Assembly (NCBI GenBank): GCA_009731375.1
Contig: BJOX01000118.1
Coordinates: 734,445 to 798,444, forward strand
Origin: Paulinella micropora
Taxonomy: Eukaryota; Cercozoa; Imbricatea; Euglyphida
DNA: 64,000 nucleotides
Reading direction: 5' to 3'
Below the pieces are notes generated by a model that worked only from the letters and a program-made list of their open reading frames with translations, was not told the DNA's origin and did no database searches. Shown piece by piece: positions 54,091 to 63,859 of this stretch. Position numbers and translations under genes: made by a program. Each line of letters opens with the position of its first letter. Position 1 is the first letter of the stretch.

Positions 54091-54967
54091 TATTATTATT
54101 ATTATTATTATCATTATTGTTGTTGTTGTTGTTGTTGTTGTTGCTGTTGTACTTACAATAATGTATAATGTATAGGAAGACACGCTCAACTTCATCGTCA
54201 CCGAGTGCATGGGTGCGCTGGTCAAGACGCACCGAGAGCATTTCCTACCCACCTTCGACTTGCTGCTGCCTGAGATTCTGCGCATGCTCGCCCCGGCCAG
54301 TTTTTGGGGCACGCGCAAGATCGCCTTGTACATGATCGTGGACGTGATAGAGCATATTGGACCCGGCGCCGCCAAATACCTGCCCACCTTTGTTCCGATT
54401 ATGCTCAGGGGACTTCGCGATGAAAACCCTGAGACTCGCCAGCCCTGCGCGTACGGGCTGGGGATCGCCGCTAAGCAGATGGGGTCGAGCTTCAAGCCGT
54501 TCGCGCCGGCCATGGAGCAGGCGTTGCTGGTGGAGCTGAAGCGGCCTGGCGCGCACGAGGGCATGATCCAGCACGTCACAGACAACGTTGTCTCAGCCAT
54601 CGGCAAGCTGGCCGTGCATCAGAACCACCCGCACTTGCTCGTGGTGTGGTTGTCTGGCTTGCCCATCACAGGCGACGAAGAGGAGGCGCCGTGGTGTACT
54701 GAGACCTTGTGTGCGTTGCTGGAGCAAAAAAATCCCGCGTTGCTTGGTCCAAATAACAGCAACCTGCCCAAAATAGTCTGCGTGTTGGGAACAGTGCTCG
54801 CCAATGACCGTTTGCGTCAAATGGTGCCTCAAACCCTGCCTAACCGCATGGTCAAGCTGCTCAAGGCGATCAAGTCTTCGCTGTCTGAACAGCAGCTCCA
54901 GAGTCTTGTCTCCTCTCTACCGCAGAAAGACCAGACAGTCATCGCAAACGTCCTCCGCTCGCTCTAG
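32215..54967 (+). CDS. IPO5: Importin-5 / Kap121-type karyopherin (multi-exon)
   Basis: HEAT-repeat nuclear import receptor. Exons that join in frame: 32215-32266, 32432-32570, 32660-32741, 33924-33983, 34682-34732, 36041-36106, 37832-37900, 39561-39614, 39995-40045, 40324-40365, 42086-42202, 44170-44235, 44645-44695, 44982-45029, 45190-45231, 45837-45974, 46264-46386, 46716-46808, 47029-47090, 47594-47650, 49220-49283, 49795-49842, 50340-50393, 50539-50619, 51401-51502, 52086-52421, 52742-52792, 53306-53374, 53552-53599, 54176-54967. Family landmarks: [12 protein letters not shown] near the start, [58 protein letters not shown], and a C-terminal exon ending VLRSL-TAG. Nearly all introns are GT-AG; the one after 45231 seems to use GC, and the donor after 36106 is uncertain. 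One or more exons between 36106 and 37832 are probably lost in the N gap. Introns are microsatellite-rich. Confidence 0.88.
33735..33944 (+). repeat. Four-copy minisatellite made from exon 4's start
   Basis: Unit of about 62 bases repeated before exon 4. Each unit holds a version of GTCAAGTCGGGCTTGTTACAG followed by TATGTCATGCTATGTCGTG. Only the last copy (GTCAAGTCGGGATTGTTACAG, 33924) continues into the rest of the exon. The unit thus spans the 3' splice site and the first 21 coding bases. Confidence 0.8.
34921..34998 (-). mobile_element. Short retroposon-like repeat, family B copy 1
   Basis: Minus-strand copy of a ~90-base repeat also found at 44868-44961 and 51053-51147 on the plus strand. 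Family landmarks are CCCATCCCGGACACATGCAC, a TTTGCAAGGACTACATTCC stretch, and an end CGATATCTCATC followed by (TATC)n. The microsatellite tail at its 3' end suggests a SINE-type retroposon. Confidence 0.65.
35214..35685 (-). mobile_element. SINE-like repeat, family A copy 1
   Basis: About 470 bases, reverse complement of the family also at 41406-42046 and 45380-45761. Read on its own strand it ends TTAGTCGATATCTCATC and runs into (TATC)n, the same tail junction as family B. Contains GACTGTCGAACAGTCTCG, a short inverted repeat. No coding capacity. Confidence 0.75.
35838..35880 (+). repeat. Degenerate echo of importin exon 5
   Basis: GTGGCGGCGCTGGCCGAGTT resembles the GTGGCTGCTTTGGCCGAGTT of exon 5 (34682-34732), but it lies between microsatellites and lacks a matching exon end. 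A stray partial copy, not counted as an exon. Confidence 0.6.
37402..37793. other. Assembly gap (392 N) within the importin gene
   Basis: Preceded by a poly(G) run. The protein appears to lack the segment expected between exons ending ...ASATEEQ and starting VPLFKDF, so exon sequence is probably missing in or near this gap. Confidence 0.95.
38085..38345. repeat. Inverted and direct echoes of importin exon 7
   Basis: 38088-38132 is a reverse-complement version of exon 7 (37832-37900): read in reverse it gives AAGACTTCGCTCCCCTCATG. 38327-38365 is a third, direct partial copy (AATGCTCAACACACTGGGTG) followed by ACCAAACAG/GTCC, so a splice-site-like edge is copied too. Both are embedded in (CTAT)n. 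Confidence 0.75.
38400..39060 (+). ncRNA. Group I intron ribozyme core
   Basis: The four conserved group I elements occur in order: P, CTGCGGGAAAC (38601-38611); Q, TAATCCGCAGCCAAGT (38656-38671); R, GTTCAGAGACTAGACGG (38792-38808); S, AAGGTATAGTCC (38857-38868). P4 pairs TGCGG with CCGCA; P7 pairs GACTA with TAGTC. P9-type hairpins follow (CTCGAGGG with CCCCTCGAG, and CAGTCTGAGCC with GGCTTCAGACTG). It lies on the coding strand inside the large importin intron between the exons ending 37900 and starting 39561. No homing endonuclease ORF seen. Exact ends are not fixed. Confidence 0.85.
39771..39994 (+). repeat. Upstream echoes of importin exon 9
   Basis: Two partial copies precede the exon at 39995: GCAACCTTCTATCGCAGCAG (about 39773) and GCAACGTTCTATCGAAGCAG (about 39883), each after an acceptor-like ACAG and separated by (CATA)n. 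Only the third copy continues to a proper GTATGT donor. Confidence 0.8.
40600..41170 (+). repeat. Degenerate upstream copies of importin exon 11
   Basis: At least four partial copies of the exon start (GCGATGGAGTGG...TGTGTGAGGTGTG...CGAACGCGAGCCGGCT) at about 40602, 40699, 40848 and 41110, each decaying into GT or CATA repeats. The full exon is at 42086-42202. Confidence 0.75.
41406..42046 (+). mobile_element. SINE-like repeat, family A copy 2, with 97-base direct repeats
   Basis: Longest copy of the family. The terminal segment (GGCTTAGCTGGGCATCGGGT ... GATATCTCATC) appears at both ends, 41406-41502 and 41950-42046, so the copy is either a partial tandem dimer or a small element with terminal direct repeats. 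The 3' end runs into (TATC)n. Confidence 0.75.
42203..43060 (+). repeat. (ATC/GTC)n tract and exon 11 end array
   Basis: 42215-42670 is a long (ATC)n/(GTC)n tract directly after exon 11. It is followed by about five copies of a ~60-base unit containing ACGCAGCGTTCGCGCTCTCA and GTGCGTTCGACGAGGTAGTG, which derives from the 3' end of exon 11 with its donor. Further remnants lie at about 43800-43960 and 44008-44050, where (CT)n has expanded inside the copy. Confidence 0.75.
44868..44961 (+). mobile_element. Short retroposon-like repeat, family B copy 2
   Basis: Plus-strand copy, about 20 bases before the importin exon at 44982. Ends GCGATATCTCATC then (TATC)n. Confidence 0.65.
45380..45761 (+). 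mobile_element. SINE-like repeat, family A copy 3
   Basis: 5'-truncated relative to copy 2: it starts CTAGCCATACGCCTATAAGT and ends GATATTTCATC before (TATC)n. Sequence is nearly the same as copy 2 over the shared part. 5' truncation with a constant 3' end fits target-primed retroposition. Confidence 0.75.
46387..46690 (+). repeat. Four tandem echoes of an importin exon end
   Basis: The last ~50 bases of the exon ending 46386 (GCTGTGCACGCTCTGCAATG ... GAGACG/GTGGGG) recur three more times, separated by (GA)n. The final copy has a base change in the coding part (GAGACGGAGACG). Confidence 0.8.
47637..47755 (+). repeat. Two-copy exon-intron boundary repeat
   Basis: GCCAACGAACGCAG/GTATTATTTATTCC and about 30 following bases are duplicated once (47637 and 47697), copying both the exon end and the donor. 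Confidence 0.75.
48370..49219 (+). repeat. Array of echoes of importin exon 21
   Basis: Seven or so partial copies of the start of the exon at 49220 (TTTGTCCATGCTTCGCTCTC...) lie among (CATA)n, at about 48380, 48713, 48840, 48906, 48995, 49078 and 49143. Several are cut at the same point (CGCTCTAATACATACAGGC), so that truncated version itself spread. Two 3'-part copies follow the exon at 49433 and 49574. Confidence 0.8.
51053..51147 (+). mobile_element. Short retroposon-like repeat, family B copy 3
   Basis: Same ends as the other two copies; here the tail is (CTAC)n/(CTAT)n rather than pure (TATC)n. Confidence 0.65.
51640..51935. other. Unclassified unique island in an importin intron
   Basis: About 290 bases of non-repetitive, GC-balanced sequence between (CTAC)n tracts, with no open frame of note. 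It may be a fragment of a longer dispersed repeat. I cannot assign it. Confidence 0.4.
52613..53120 (+). repeat. Duplicate exon pairs 27 and 28
   Basis: The exon starting GACATAGCGCAGCGTTGTCT occurs at 52613 (incomplete) and 52742 (with a good donor). The exon starting GCGCTGTTTAC occurs at 53076 (decays into GCGCGC/CACACA) and 53306 (complete). The complete copies are taken as functional. A 99-N gap (52902-53000) lies between. Confidence 0.75.
53745..54008 (+). mobile_element. tRNA-derived SINE
   Basis: The head is tRNA-like, with A box TAGCCCAGTGG (53757-53767) and B box AGTTCGATTCC (53798-53808), followed by GGTGCCACCAG. A tRNA-unrelated body of about 180 bases follows, then a tail (ATT)n. 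It lies within (ATT)n on both sides in the last importin intron. The pol III promoter boxes and tail are standard for SINEs. Confidence 0.85.
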
Positions 54968-55095
54968 CCCACCTACTACTACTACTACTACTACTAGATA
55001 TTAACCATGCAGCAGGGTATAGCGCGAGGTAATTACACCTGCTGCTGTTGTCACTACAACTACAACTACTACTACTACTACTACTGCTGCTGCTG

Positions 55096-55129
<34 letters not shown>

Positions 55130-56340
55130 CATAACTATTGCTATGGTTCGTTTGAACGCTTTTTGCATAAGCTGTTTTCTAACGAGTACTTGACAGGCCC
55201 GGTATGCAGCCAATCGACTAAAACGAGACCAGCAAAACATGAAGACAGCTTAATGATTTTATCATCCCGTATCATATCATATCACATCGTACCATAACAT
55301 ACCATATCAAGCTCCATCATCATATCATACCATTTCAAATCCTATCACATCATACCATACCGTACCATGTATAGTTATTACGACTGATGACGCACTCCGT
55401 GAGAAATGAGCAAAGCTCATATCCCTGTATGCCTAGCAGCTGCGCTCCTCTCCGTGTCTAGAAAAGCCAAATTATGACGGGAGAAAAAAAGGCAAGTTGC
55501 CGCAAAGTTGCCGCAAAGACCGCCAAAATTGTGCTGCCTTCGCCTCCTGTCTTACCTGTCAATCAAGTTTTTTACACAAGGCCCTGATTGGCCCACGTTT
55601 TGCGTGACCAATCTGTTTTCAGTGAGGACCCATTTTGACCTCAAACCAAATTAACTTCATGCCATAATGAGAGGTGTGTGGAGTGTGTGAGAGGAGGGGG
55701 GGGGAGGTTCGAAACGATTGGAAACATAACAAACATTTTCCGGGAAGAATTTTTTATTATATTTCCAATTGTTTCAGACGGGCCCTTACATTAGTTGTTG
55801 TATAATTATGGCAATATTAATATTGCTTTTTTGCAATATTAATAGTGCATACATTTCAATATTAAAATTTCTTAATATTGCTTTTTTGTAATATTAATAT
55901 TGCATCAATTTCAATATTAATATTGTTTTTTTGTGATTTTACGAAACGATTAGAAACGTAACAAACATTTCCCGGGAAGAAATTTTTGTTATATTTCCAA
56001 TTGTTTCAGACGTGCCCTATCACATACAGTTGTTTCTGAAAATTCAATATTTATATTGAAAAGATGCAATATTTATATTGATTTCAATATAAATATAATG
56101 TAGTTTTTTATATTAATATTGTATTAAAATCAATATTAGAATTACATAAAATCAATATCTAGAATATTAGTATTGTATTTTTTTAATAAATTTTTTATAA
56201 CTTTGCGTGAAAATACTTGAAAACTAGTGACAATAATGTTGCAATATTAATATTGCAGCAAAATCAATATTTTTTGTTTGCCGGAGGCTTGGTTTCATAA
56301 AATTTCTTTTTTAAAAAAATCAATATTACTATTGAATTTC
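54968..56340. other. Intergenic DNA downstream of importin
   Basis: Contains (CTA)n tracts, an ATCAT/ATACC-rich stretch (55260-55370), and an AT-rich zone with many AATATTAATATTG palindromic motifs (55800-56330). A ~80-base segment starting CGAAACGATT is repeated directly (about 55708-55787 and 55938-56017). No gene seen. Confidence 0.6.
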
Positions 56341-56359
56341 AAAATCAATTTTTTTTTTT

Positions 56360-56640
56360 TTTTGGAAAAATATTACTGACGACATTCAAGAGAAAAAAAA
56401 ATAGTTTTTCGATTTTGGTTGGAATTTTAATTTTGGTTGGAATTTCCATTTTGGTTGGAAATTTTAATTTTTCAAATTAACTGCTATATTCGTCCGCAAA
56501 ATATCGTAAATTTTCGCGAAATGTTACAGTTAAATTGGAAAATTTGAATTTTTGACACAAAAATGAAAAACTGACACAAAATTAAAATTCCAACCAAAAT
56601 TTTTTTTTTCTCTTGAATGTCGTCAGTAATATTGATTTTG
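56360..56640. repeat. AT-rich foldback element
   Basis: ATATTACTGACGACATTCAA with flanking bases (from 56369) is matched in reverse complement near 56632 (TTGAATGTCGTCAGTAATAT). The arms extend into ATTTTGGTTGGAATTTTAAT and its complement. Arms of about 60-90 bases around an AT-rich loop suggest a foldback/MITE-like element. Confidence 0.65.
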
Positions 56641-57123
56641 AATCAATACTAATATTGAAAAATCAATTTTTTTTTCAAAAAAAATATATTAATGAAGATC
56701 AATATCCAGACTCCGGGTGGTGGGGAAACCGTAGGCTGCTTTCATGATGTTTTTTCACGTTTACCCCGGTTAAAACAGAAAAATTTAATACATTACAGAT
56801 TTTTTTTTGCGTCTAATTGCCGTACTACCTATATATGAGTACCTTACACTAGTTCTAGTAGTTACAGAGTGCAACGAGAACCGACTGCGTCACAGCCACT
56901 ATCCACGGAATTGATACGCCCAAAGCTTGGCAATTGCATACACTGAGTCCGGTCTATATGTAATTCGCTACAGTCTGACTGTGAGGCCTTGCAGTGGAAC
57001 TTGCGTCTAGCTTCAGTGACCGCCGCAGTGAACTCGTCACCTCTGGTTTTTGGGTGATGTTCACGCGATAATGTCGTCCAGTGCTTCGAGAAAGCGCCGC
57101 AGTGAAGCAGGAGCAGGAGCAGA

Positions 57124-57158
<35 letters not shown>

Positions 57159-57859
57159 ATGCAATATTTTCCTGTCGTTGGGATGTTTTGATATTTCTGT
57201 GCGGTTGAATCTTGAATCTTGAATCTTGAAACATGTGATTATCATAGGACTCGTAACAGGAGCAGAAATTGCACCTGCAGCCATACGAGGAGTCGCAGTA
57301 GAAGCAGGAGCAGAAGCCGAGGTCTTTTCGTGAACACAAGTTTCGGAACCCGTGGCAATATCTGCTCTTGTTCTAGGACGTCGCAAGAAAAGAAGCAGCA
57401 GAAGAAATAGTAGAAGCCCCGGCTGAGCACATCCCTGACATGCGGAAAAGGAGAAAGGAAAAAGAAAAAAGGGAGAAGGAGAACCTCTATGGAGTTTGTG
57501 CAGGAGCTGAGGTTGCGAGGTTCCGGCTCAACAAAAGCGTGCCGTATTCCAGATAATTGCGGCTTGAAAGTCCAACCCAGGGGATGTGTTCAACGGTTGA
57601 TAACAGGGACGGTGGAACACAGCGGCCGTAGAGGGAGGAAGGATATATTGTTTGTGCATGCAACGCTGGAGAGAGTTGCATGATGAAATTAAGTATGTAA
57701 GTAAGTTTTGTAAGCATAAGTAGGAGTGATTCAAGTGTTAAGCTGTCATCATTAAAGTTTTGTAATCGGAAAACTGCAGATCTGAGAATCCCGGGGGAGA
57801 AGGACAATGCCGGTGTTGGAAGCATCGTCATGGTGTGCGTATTAAACTTTTGGATGTAG

Positions 57860-58500
57860 GAATGTTTTGTGGGGTGTTGGATACAGCGGCAATAGGGAAG
57901 TAATAGTGCGGTAATAATAAGGCAATAGTGATGCATTAGTGATGCATTAGTGAGGTAATAGTGAGGCAGTAGTGATGCAATAGTATAGTGAGGCAGCAGT
58001 GAGGCCAAATGAAATTGCGAAACGTGGCAATATGTCTATGTTTGCTTGGGTGTTGGATACAGCGGGAATAGTGCGGTAAGGATGAGGCATTAGTGAGGCA
58101 TTAGTGAGGCAATAGTGAGGCAATAGTGAGGCAATAGTGAGGCAATGGTGAGTCAATAGTGAGGCAGCAGTGAGGCTAAATGAAATTGCGAAACGTGGCA
58201 TGTCTATGTTTGATGGGGTGTTGGATACAGCGGCAATAGTGCGGTAATAATGATGCAATTGTGAAGCAATAGTGAGGTAATAGTGAGGCAATAGACAGGC
58301 AGTAGTGAGGCAATAGTGAGGCAAATGTAAGTATGAAACGTGGAAATATTTCTATGTTTTGCTGGGTGTGGGAATGCAGCGGTGTGTACAGCGGCAATAG
58401 TGCAGTAATAGAGGCAATAGTGAGGCAGTAATGAGGTAATAGTGAGGCAATAGTGAGGCAATAGTGAGGCAATAGTGAGGCAATAGTGAGGCAATAGTGA
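57860..58500. repeat. Tandem array of GAGGCAATAGT within a ~160-base higher-order unit
   Basis: Short units (GTGAGGCAATA) repeat many times. Larger blocks starting TGTTGGATACAGCGGCAATA recur at about 57873, 58051, 58219 and 58370, each with GAAATTGCGAAACGTGGCA or a variant. It ends in a 99-N gap and a poly(G) run. Confidence 0.75.
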
Positions 58501-58756
58501 NNNNNNNNNNNNNNNNNNNNNNNNNNNNNNNNNNNNNNNNNNNNNNNNNNNNNNNNNNNNNNNNNNNNNNNNNNNNNNNNNNNNNNNNNNNNNNNNNNNG
58601 GGGGGGGGGGGGGGGGGGGGGGGGGGGGAATAGCAAGACATGGAGCCCTATGGTGTGTGCATGGACGTGTATATCTGTAATCTTATCAAGAACATAGTCA
58701 TGATAATGATCGTGACCATAATCATATTGATGATAAAGTGCAGCGCGCGCGCACAA

Positions 58757-58787
<31 letters not shown>

Positions 58788-58813
58788 TATTTGCGTGTTA
58801 CGTGTATGCACAG

Positions 58814-59145
58814 GTCGAGGTGGCATGGCGGCGCATCAAGGCTTTGTCGCGCATCACATGCAGCACACACATCACCATCATGACCACCATCACCACCATC
58901 AACAACATCCGCACCACCACCATCAACAACATCCACACCATAGCCAGCAGCAGCCAACCCACCCGCAGTCCTATCACACCCATCAGCAGCCACAACAGCC
59001 TCCTGCGTATCCGCATCAGTCGCCCCCGCAGCAACAACAGCAGCACCGACAGCAGTACCAACAGCAACAACAACAGCAACAACAGCAACCGTCTCAGTCA
59101 GCCTACCAACAGCAACCGCATCATGCGCCACAGTCGAAATATTAA
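58814..59145 (+). CDS. His/Gln-rich C-terminal exon of a host gene
   Basis: After an acceptor-like TATGCACAG the frame reads RGGMAAHQGFVAHHMQHTHH, then long His, Gln and Pro runs, ending PHHAPQSKY-TAA. Low-complexity ends like this occur in eukaryotic regulators. The rest of the gene would lie upstream, beyond the gap at 58501-58599. Could be a chance frame in CAN-repeat DNA, but the non-repetitive start and end argue for a real exon. Confidence 0.45.
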
Positions 59146-59205
59146 TATAATACTAACAAAAAATTACGATTATTAAGCTTAATACGTATTAATAACTTTA
59201 CAACG

Positions 59206-59284
<79 letters not shown>

Positions 59285-59336
59285 TNNNNNNNNNNCCCCC
59301 CCCCCCCCCCCCCTCCCGGGGCCCCCCTGACTCCAA

Positions 59337-60780
59337 GCTTTTCTGGCCTGCACTGAACTTATGATGCTTCAGTCACGACAGAATGAAACGGCCCGTCACC
59401 CATATGACCGTGGCCGCCGTCGTGAGTGCCCGGGATGTGAACTTCATTAATGAAACTATATTATGATTATATATAGTAAGATTGAAAAAATAAAATAGGA
59501 AAAACTAACATCTATTGTATGAGGACGGTGGTAAAAATAAAATCTAGACTTGCTCAAGTTTAAGACTAGAGAAAACGTAAAAACCGTAGGCTCCGAGCCT
59601 GTCTACCGAAAATCGAGTCAAGGCTGCTGCTTGATTTATAATAACTAGAATACTACTTGAGTATACTATGATAATTGCATTGAATAAAGCACATATGTAA
59701 TTCTATCAGTGTTCATTAGGCACGGTGACTATGAAAACGGAGGCAAGTCACCGTGGCATCTAGTCGGCCCGCAGGGCATGATAGTATACCGTGCCGGGCC
59801 TAATACAGTAGTATACCTCTAAGCTAACCTGTTTTTTTTAACGTTTTTTGCAAGGGCCACCGTACACCGTTAACCGTCCTCGAATTTGTTTTTCGTTCGT
59901 TCGTTACGGTTAGTTCGTCGTGATCGCTTTTTATTTTGCCTCCGTTTTAGACCCCACTAAGTGACTTGAAGTTGAAACGACCTAAAAAGACATATGCAGG
60001 CCTTCAACTTACGGTTAAATATGCAGTGCCACTGTGTAATCAATTCATAACATAATATTGATATTTTTCAAGCGGTTGAAGTTGTATGCGGACCAGTTCA
60101 ATATCTGTACAATATTAGTAAATAAAAAAACTTGAACAGTAGCTTAAAAAATCTATCAGTTTTAGTTTAAACGCAGATCATAAGTTTGCGCCCCGATTTC
60201 ACTGCGTTTATTTACCGTGGCATGCTAACTACATCTGCTCACCGCAGGCTGACTGCTTTTTTACAGTTCACTGACTGAATCATTGATGCTTTCAAACTTC
60301 TCTTTTTGTATCTCTTGATACGGTCAGATCATGTGACCTGCCCGCCCTCCGAGGCTTCCATTCACGTTATCTCTTCTGCTTCCCACTCAGCTCTACGAGT
60401 GGGAAGTATTCTAACAAGCCGAAACCGTGCTTGCGTAAGTTTTGAAAAATATAATATTGGTGATCTAGATCGTGCCAAAGAGTTTCAATCAAAGTTTTCG
60501 CAACTTGATGCAGATCCTAGAGTTGGCGGTGCAACGGTATCATTCCACGTGATGAGACGGCGGCCCGCCGCCGTTCATCGGTGAAGAGTTCGACTTGCCG
60601 CATGATGACTCTCAATCTCGTATCTCTTCTACCCGGCAGGATTAAATATCGCCGGGAGTCTTTACGGGTCGGATATCGGGCGTGTTAGTAGTACTAGTCA
60701 ACTATGTATTGAAATGAATTTTTTGAAGCCTGAGTCACTCAAAGTGACACTTTGGTTGGATCTCCCCACGATTCGGACCG
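59337..60780. other. Host intergenic region
   Basis: Non-repetitive, moderately AT-rich DNA. At about 60437-60582 a plus-strand frame reads YNIGDLDRAKEFQSKFSQLD and ends after VMRRRPAAVHR. It could be the last exon of an unidentified gene or a transposon remnant. Nothing else supported. Confidence 0.4.
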
Positions 60781-60879
60781 TCGGCGGAGATATTATTTTA
60801 AGGAAAGCGCAGCAAAGGAAGCGGTTATTGCATGCGAGTTACCCTCCCGCTCGACTTGTGCATGTCCAGCCAGTGGAGA

Positions 60880-62336
60880 AACTGCCGAGCTCTGGTTGGT
60901 TTCGATATCAACTGCGCTCTTGAAGGAAACAAACCCCTTTGATAAAACGCGGTTTCAAGAGTCTCAACCGATGCTCGCTCGGCCAGCCAGCGATCCAGCC
61001 ACTCTCTGGCCGCGAGCTGCACGTCCTGTAGCTTATTGTCGTCCGCATATCTCTGGAAGAAGGCCCTAGCAACCTGCGCGGGCAGCACACGATAGCACAT
61101 AATTATCGATGACTCGCCGTTGAGAGGCAAACAAAAATATTGAATTAAGTTTCAGTAACAGCAGCAGCGATGGGGAACAAACAAACCTCATTGAACACTG
61201 CTGAACCCGTAAAATATTTTACCCTTTTTTTGCCGCCAAATGCAAAAATAAGTTGCAGTTCCAGCGATATTTTATCCTAACATGACCCACCTCAGGCAAT
61301 TTGCTCTCCAGGTCTTGAATCCGGGTCAGCTGGTCGACGGCACTTTCAAATATATGCAGTCCTCGATGCTCGGCAAGCTGAGAATGATTCTCGTCCTGGT
61401 GAACGACATGTACAAGTTGCTCGTACATGATCCCGGGCACTTTCTTGAGGAAGCTGCAGCGCTGCGCCATGAACGGAGAACGTGCCCAGAGTTTCAATGC
61501 CCTCACCGCGGTTTGTGCGGATGGGACATTGTAAAACTCCTCGCTGGCCCGTCGCAAATACTGATCTTGCGGTTGGAGAAAGTCGTTGTGGTGGGACAAT
61601 ATCCAGGTGGCTGTCAGAGCGAGGAACCACCTTGTATTGTATGGTTTTACATTATTGTAACTGTATTGTATTGTATTGCCTTGCATTGCCTTGTATTGTC
61701 TTGTATTGTCTTGTATTGTATTGTATTGCATTGTATTGATTTGTATTGTATTGTATTGTATTGTATTGTATTGTATTGCACTGTATTGCATTGTATTGAA
61801 TTGCATTGTATTGTATTGTATTGTATTGTATGGTATGGTATGGTATGGTATGGTATTGTATTGTATTGTATTGTATTAATATTGCCTTGTATTGTATTGT
61901 ATTGTGTTGTATTGTGTTGTATTATTGCATTGTGTTGTATTGTATTGTATTGTATTGTATTGTATCGTATCGTATTACATTGCATTGTATCGTATCGTAT
62001 CGTATTGTATCGTATCGTATCGTATCGTATTGTATCGTATTGTATCGTATTGTATCGTATTGTATTGTATTGTATTGTATTGTATTGTATTGCCTTGATG
62101 GTTTTGGCTCCTTTCACCGCGGATTTAAACGCGGCGTGGCTGCAAATCTTGGCCAGCAGCTCCCGATGTTGTTGCTTGTTCATTTTCCGGTTGCGGTGCT
62201 CCTGCTTGGCGTTGTGGGGAAAGGTCCACCAGTAAGTCTACATCGCTGCAGAAGACAACCACAGAGAGGACAAAGGAGAGATGTATTATGATATGCATAT
62301 GCTTGGTATGCTGTGTGGGAGATGGCGTTGTTCAAC

Positions 62337-62384
<48 letters not shown>

Positions 62385-62391
62385 GTGTGTA

Positions 62392-62483
<92 letters not shown>

Positions 62484-63050
62484 GAGACAGAGAGAGAGAC
62501 AGAGACAGAAAATGTGTGTACGCATTATTTGTGTATATGTGTGCGTGTGTGTGTCTGCGCGTTGCAAGTGGGTTGTCAAGATAACCATCTGTGCCTTTCC
62601 TGATCGACCCTTGCATCGACAGGGATGCTTGTCCTCCTAGCACCTCTTGCACAATCCCATTCAAAATAACGATATTCTGCCTGTTGCTCTTCGCTGTTTC
62701 TTCATCCCAAGTGTGCTCTTGTATACATTTTGCAAACAGACTGCAAACTGTGTCTCCAGATCTTGGTGTTGGAAGCGCCCATGGCCACAGCGCGCACATT
62801 TTCCTCTCTTCACGCCTACATACATACATACATACATACACATACATACATACATACATACATACATACAAGACCTCTGTTGTAAATCAAAGCACTTGCC
62901 ACACTTCATATAGCGCATGCCTTTCCACGGGGGGCGGTAGATGTGCCGACTCGGATCTTTCCCTTTTTTCAATATTTGTGTTGTCGTGGTAACCAGGCCG
63001 GTCCACGTTGCGTCCATCCGGCTCTCCTTTCCCATACGCACGGCAATGGG
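60880..63050 (-). CDS. Unidentified minus-strand multi-exon gene with CxxC zinc motif
   Basis: Four or five exon-like blocks read on the minus strand: about 63000-62873 (SRHIYRPPWKGMRYMKCGKC), 62811-62733 (GKCARCGHGRFQHQDLETQF), 62240-62094 (TYWWTFPHNAKQEHRNRKM, then LLAKICSHAAFKSAVKGAKT), 61637-61290 (WFLALTATWILSHHNDFLQP to TRIQDLESKLPE) and about 61073-60930 (VARAFFQRYADDNKLQDVQL). Two CxxC pairs meet when the first two blocks are joined (donor AG/GTCTTG, acceptor GAAGAG/A). Introns are (CATA)n, (CT)n and a long (ATTGT)n tract (61640-62094). Family not recognised. Confidence 0.55.
61640..62094. repeat. (ATTGT)n pentanucleotide tract
   Basis: About 450 bases of ATTGT units with ATCGT, ATGGT and ATTGC variants, lying in an intron of the minus-strand gene. 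Frames through it encode only repeats. Confidence 0.85.
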
Positions 63051-63364
63051 CTGCCCGATTCTCCACTACAAGCTTTCCACACGTACAAACGCACAAAAAT
63101 GCCAGGCTTATCAACGCAGGCTAATGCGTATGAAAGCACAAGTTGCATACCTTCATTGTACCTTCTGTTTTCTCATGTACTAGTCTCGTTCAATTTTATC
63201 ATGAAATTTTACTTGACATTATTATATCATCGTTATATGATCATTTACATTCTTTAACTTCATAATTGCATTTCATTAATTTCATTTTTGTTTCATGAAA
63301 GGTGCGCAGAAAGTGTAGGAGTGACTTCGCTAGCAGACAAGCTTCCCTGTCCACAGGCTACTGA

Positions 63365-63390
63365 ACAGCACCAGCAGCAGCAGCAGCAGC

Positions 63391-63425
<35 letters not shown>

Positions 63426-63453
63426 AAACACTACTACTACTACGACTACTACG

Positions 63454-63496
<43 letters not shown>

Positions 63497-63586
63497 GTAC
63501 TACTAGTACTACTATTACTACTACTACTACGACTACTACTACTAATAGTATTACTAATACTAATACTACTACTGCTACTACTACCT

Positions 63587-63632
<46 letters not shown>

Positions 63633-63634
63633 CA

Positions 63635-63685
<51 letters not shown>

Positions 63686-63686
63686 G

Positions 63687-63718
<32 letters not shown>

Positions 63719-63808
63719 GTACTACTACTACTACTACTACTACTGCCGCTGCTGCTGCTGCTGGTACTACTTCTGCTTCTACTTCTACTTCTACTTCTAC
63801 TTCTACTT

Positions 63809-63859
<51 letters not shown>

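Noticed and set aside
54245-54832. Minus-strand ORFs opposite the last importin exon
   Set aside because: Shadows of the well-supported plus-strand coding exon.
57900-58500. Regularly spaced short repeats resembling a CRISPR array
   Set aside because: The spacing units are themselves repeats, units vary in length, there are no cas genes, and the setting is eukaryotic.
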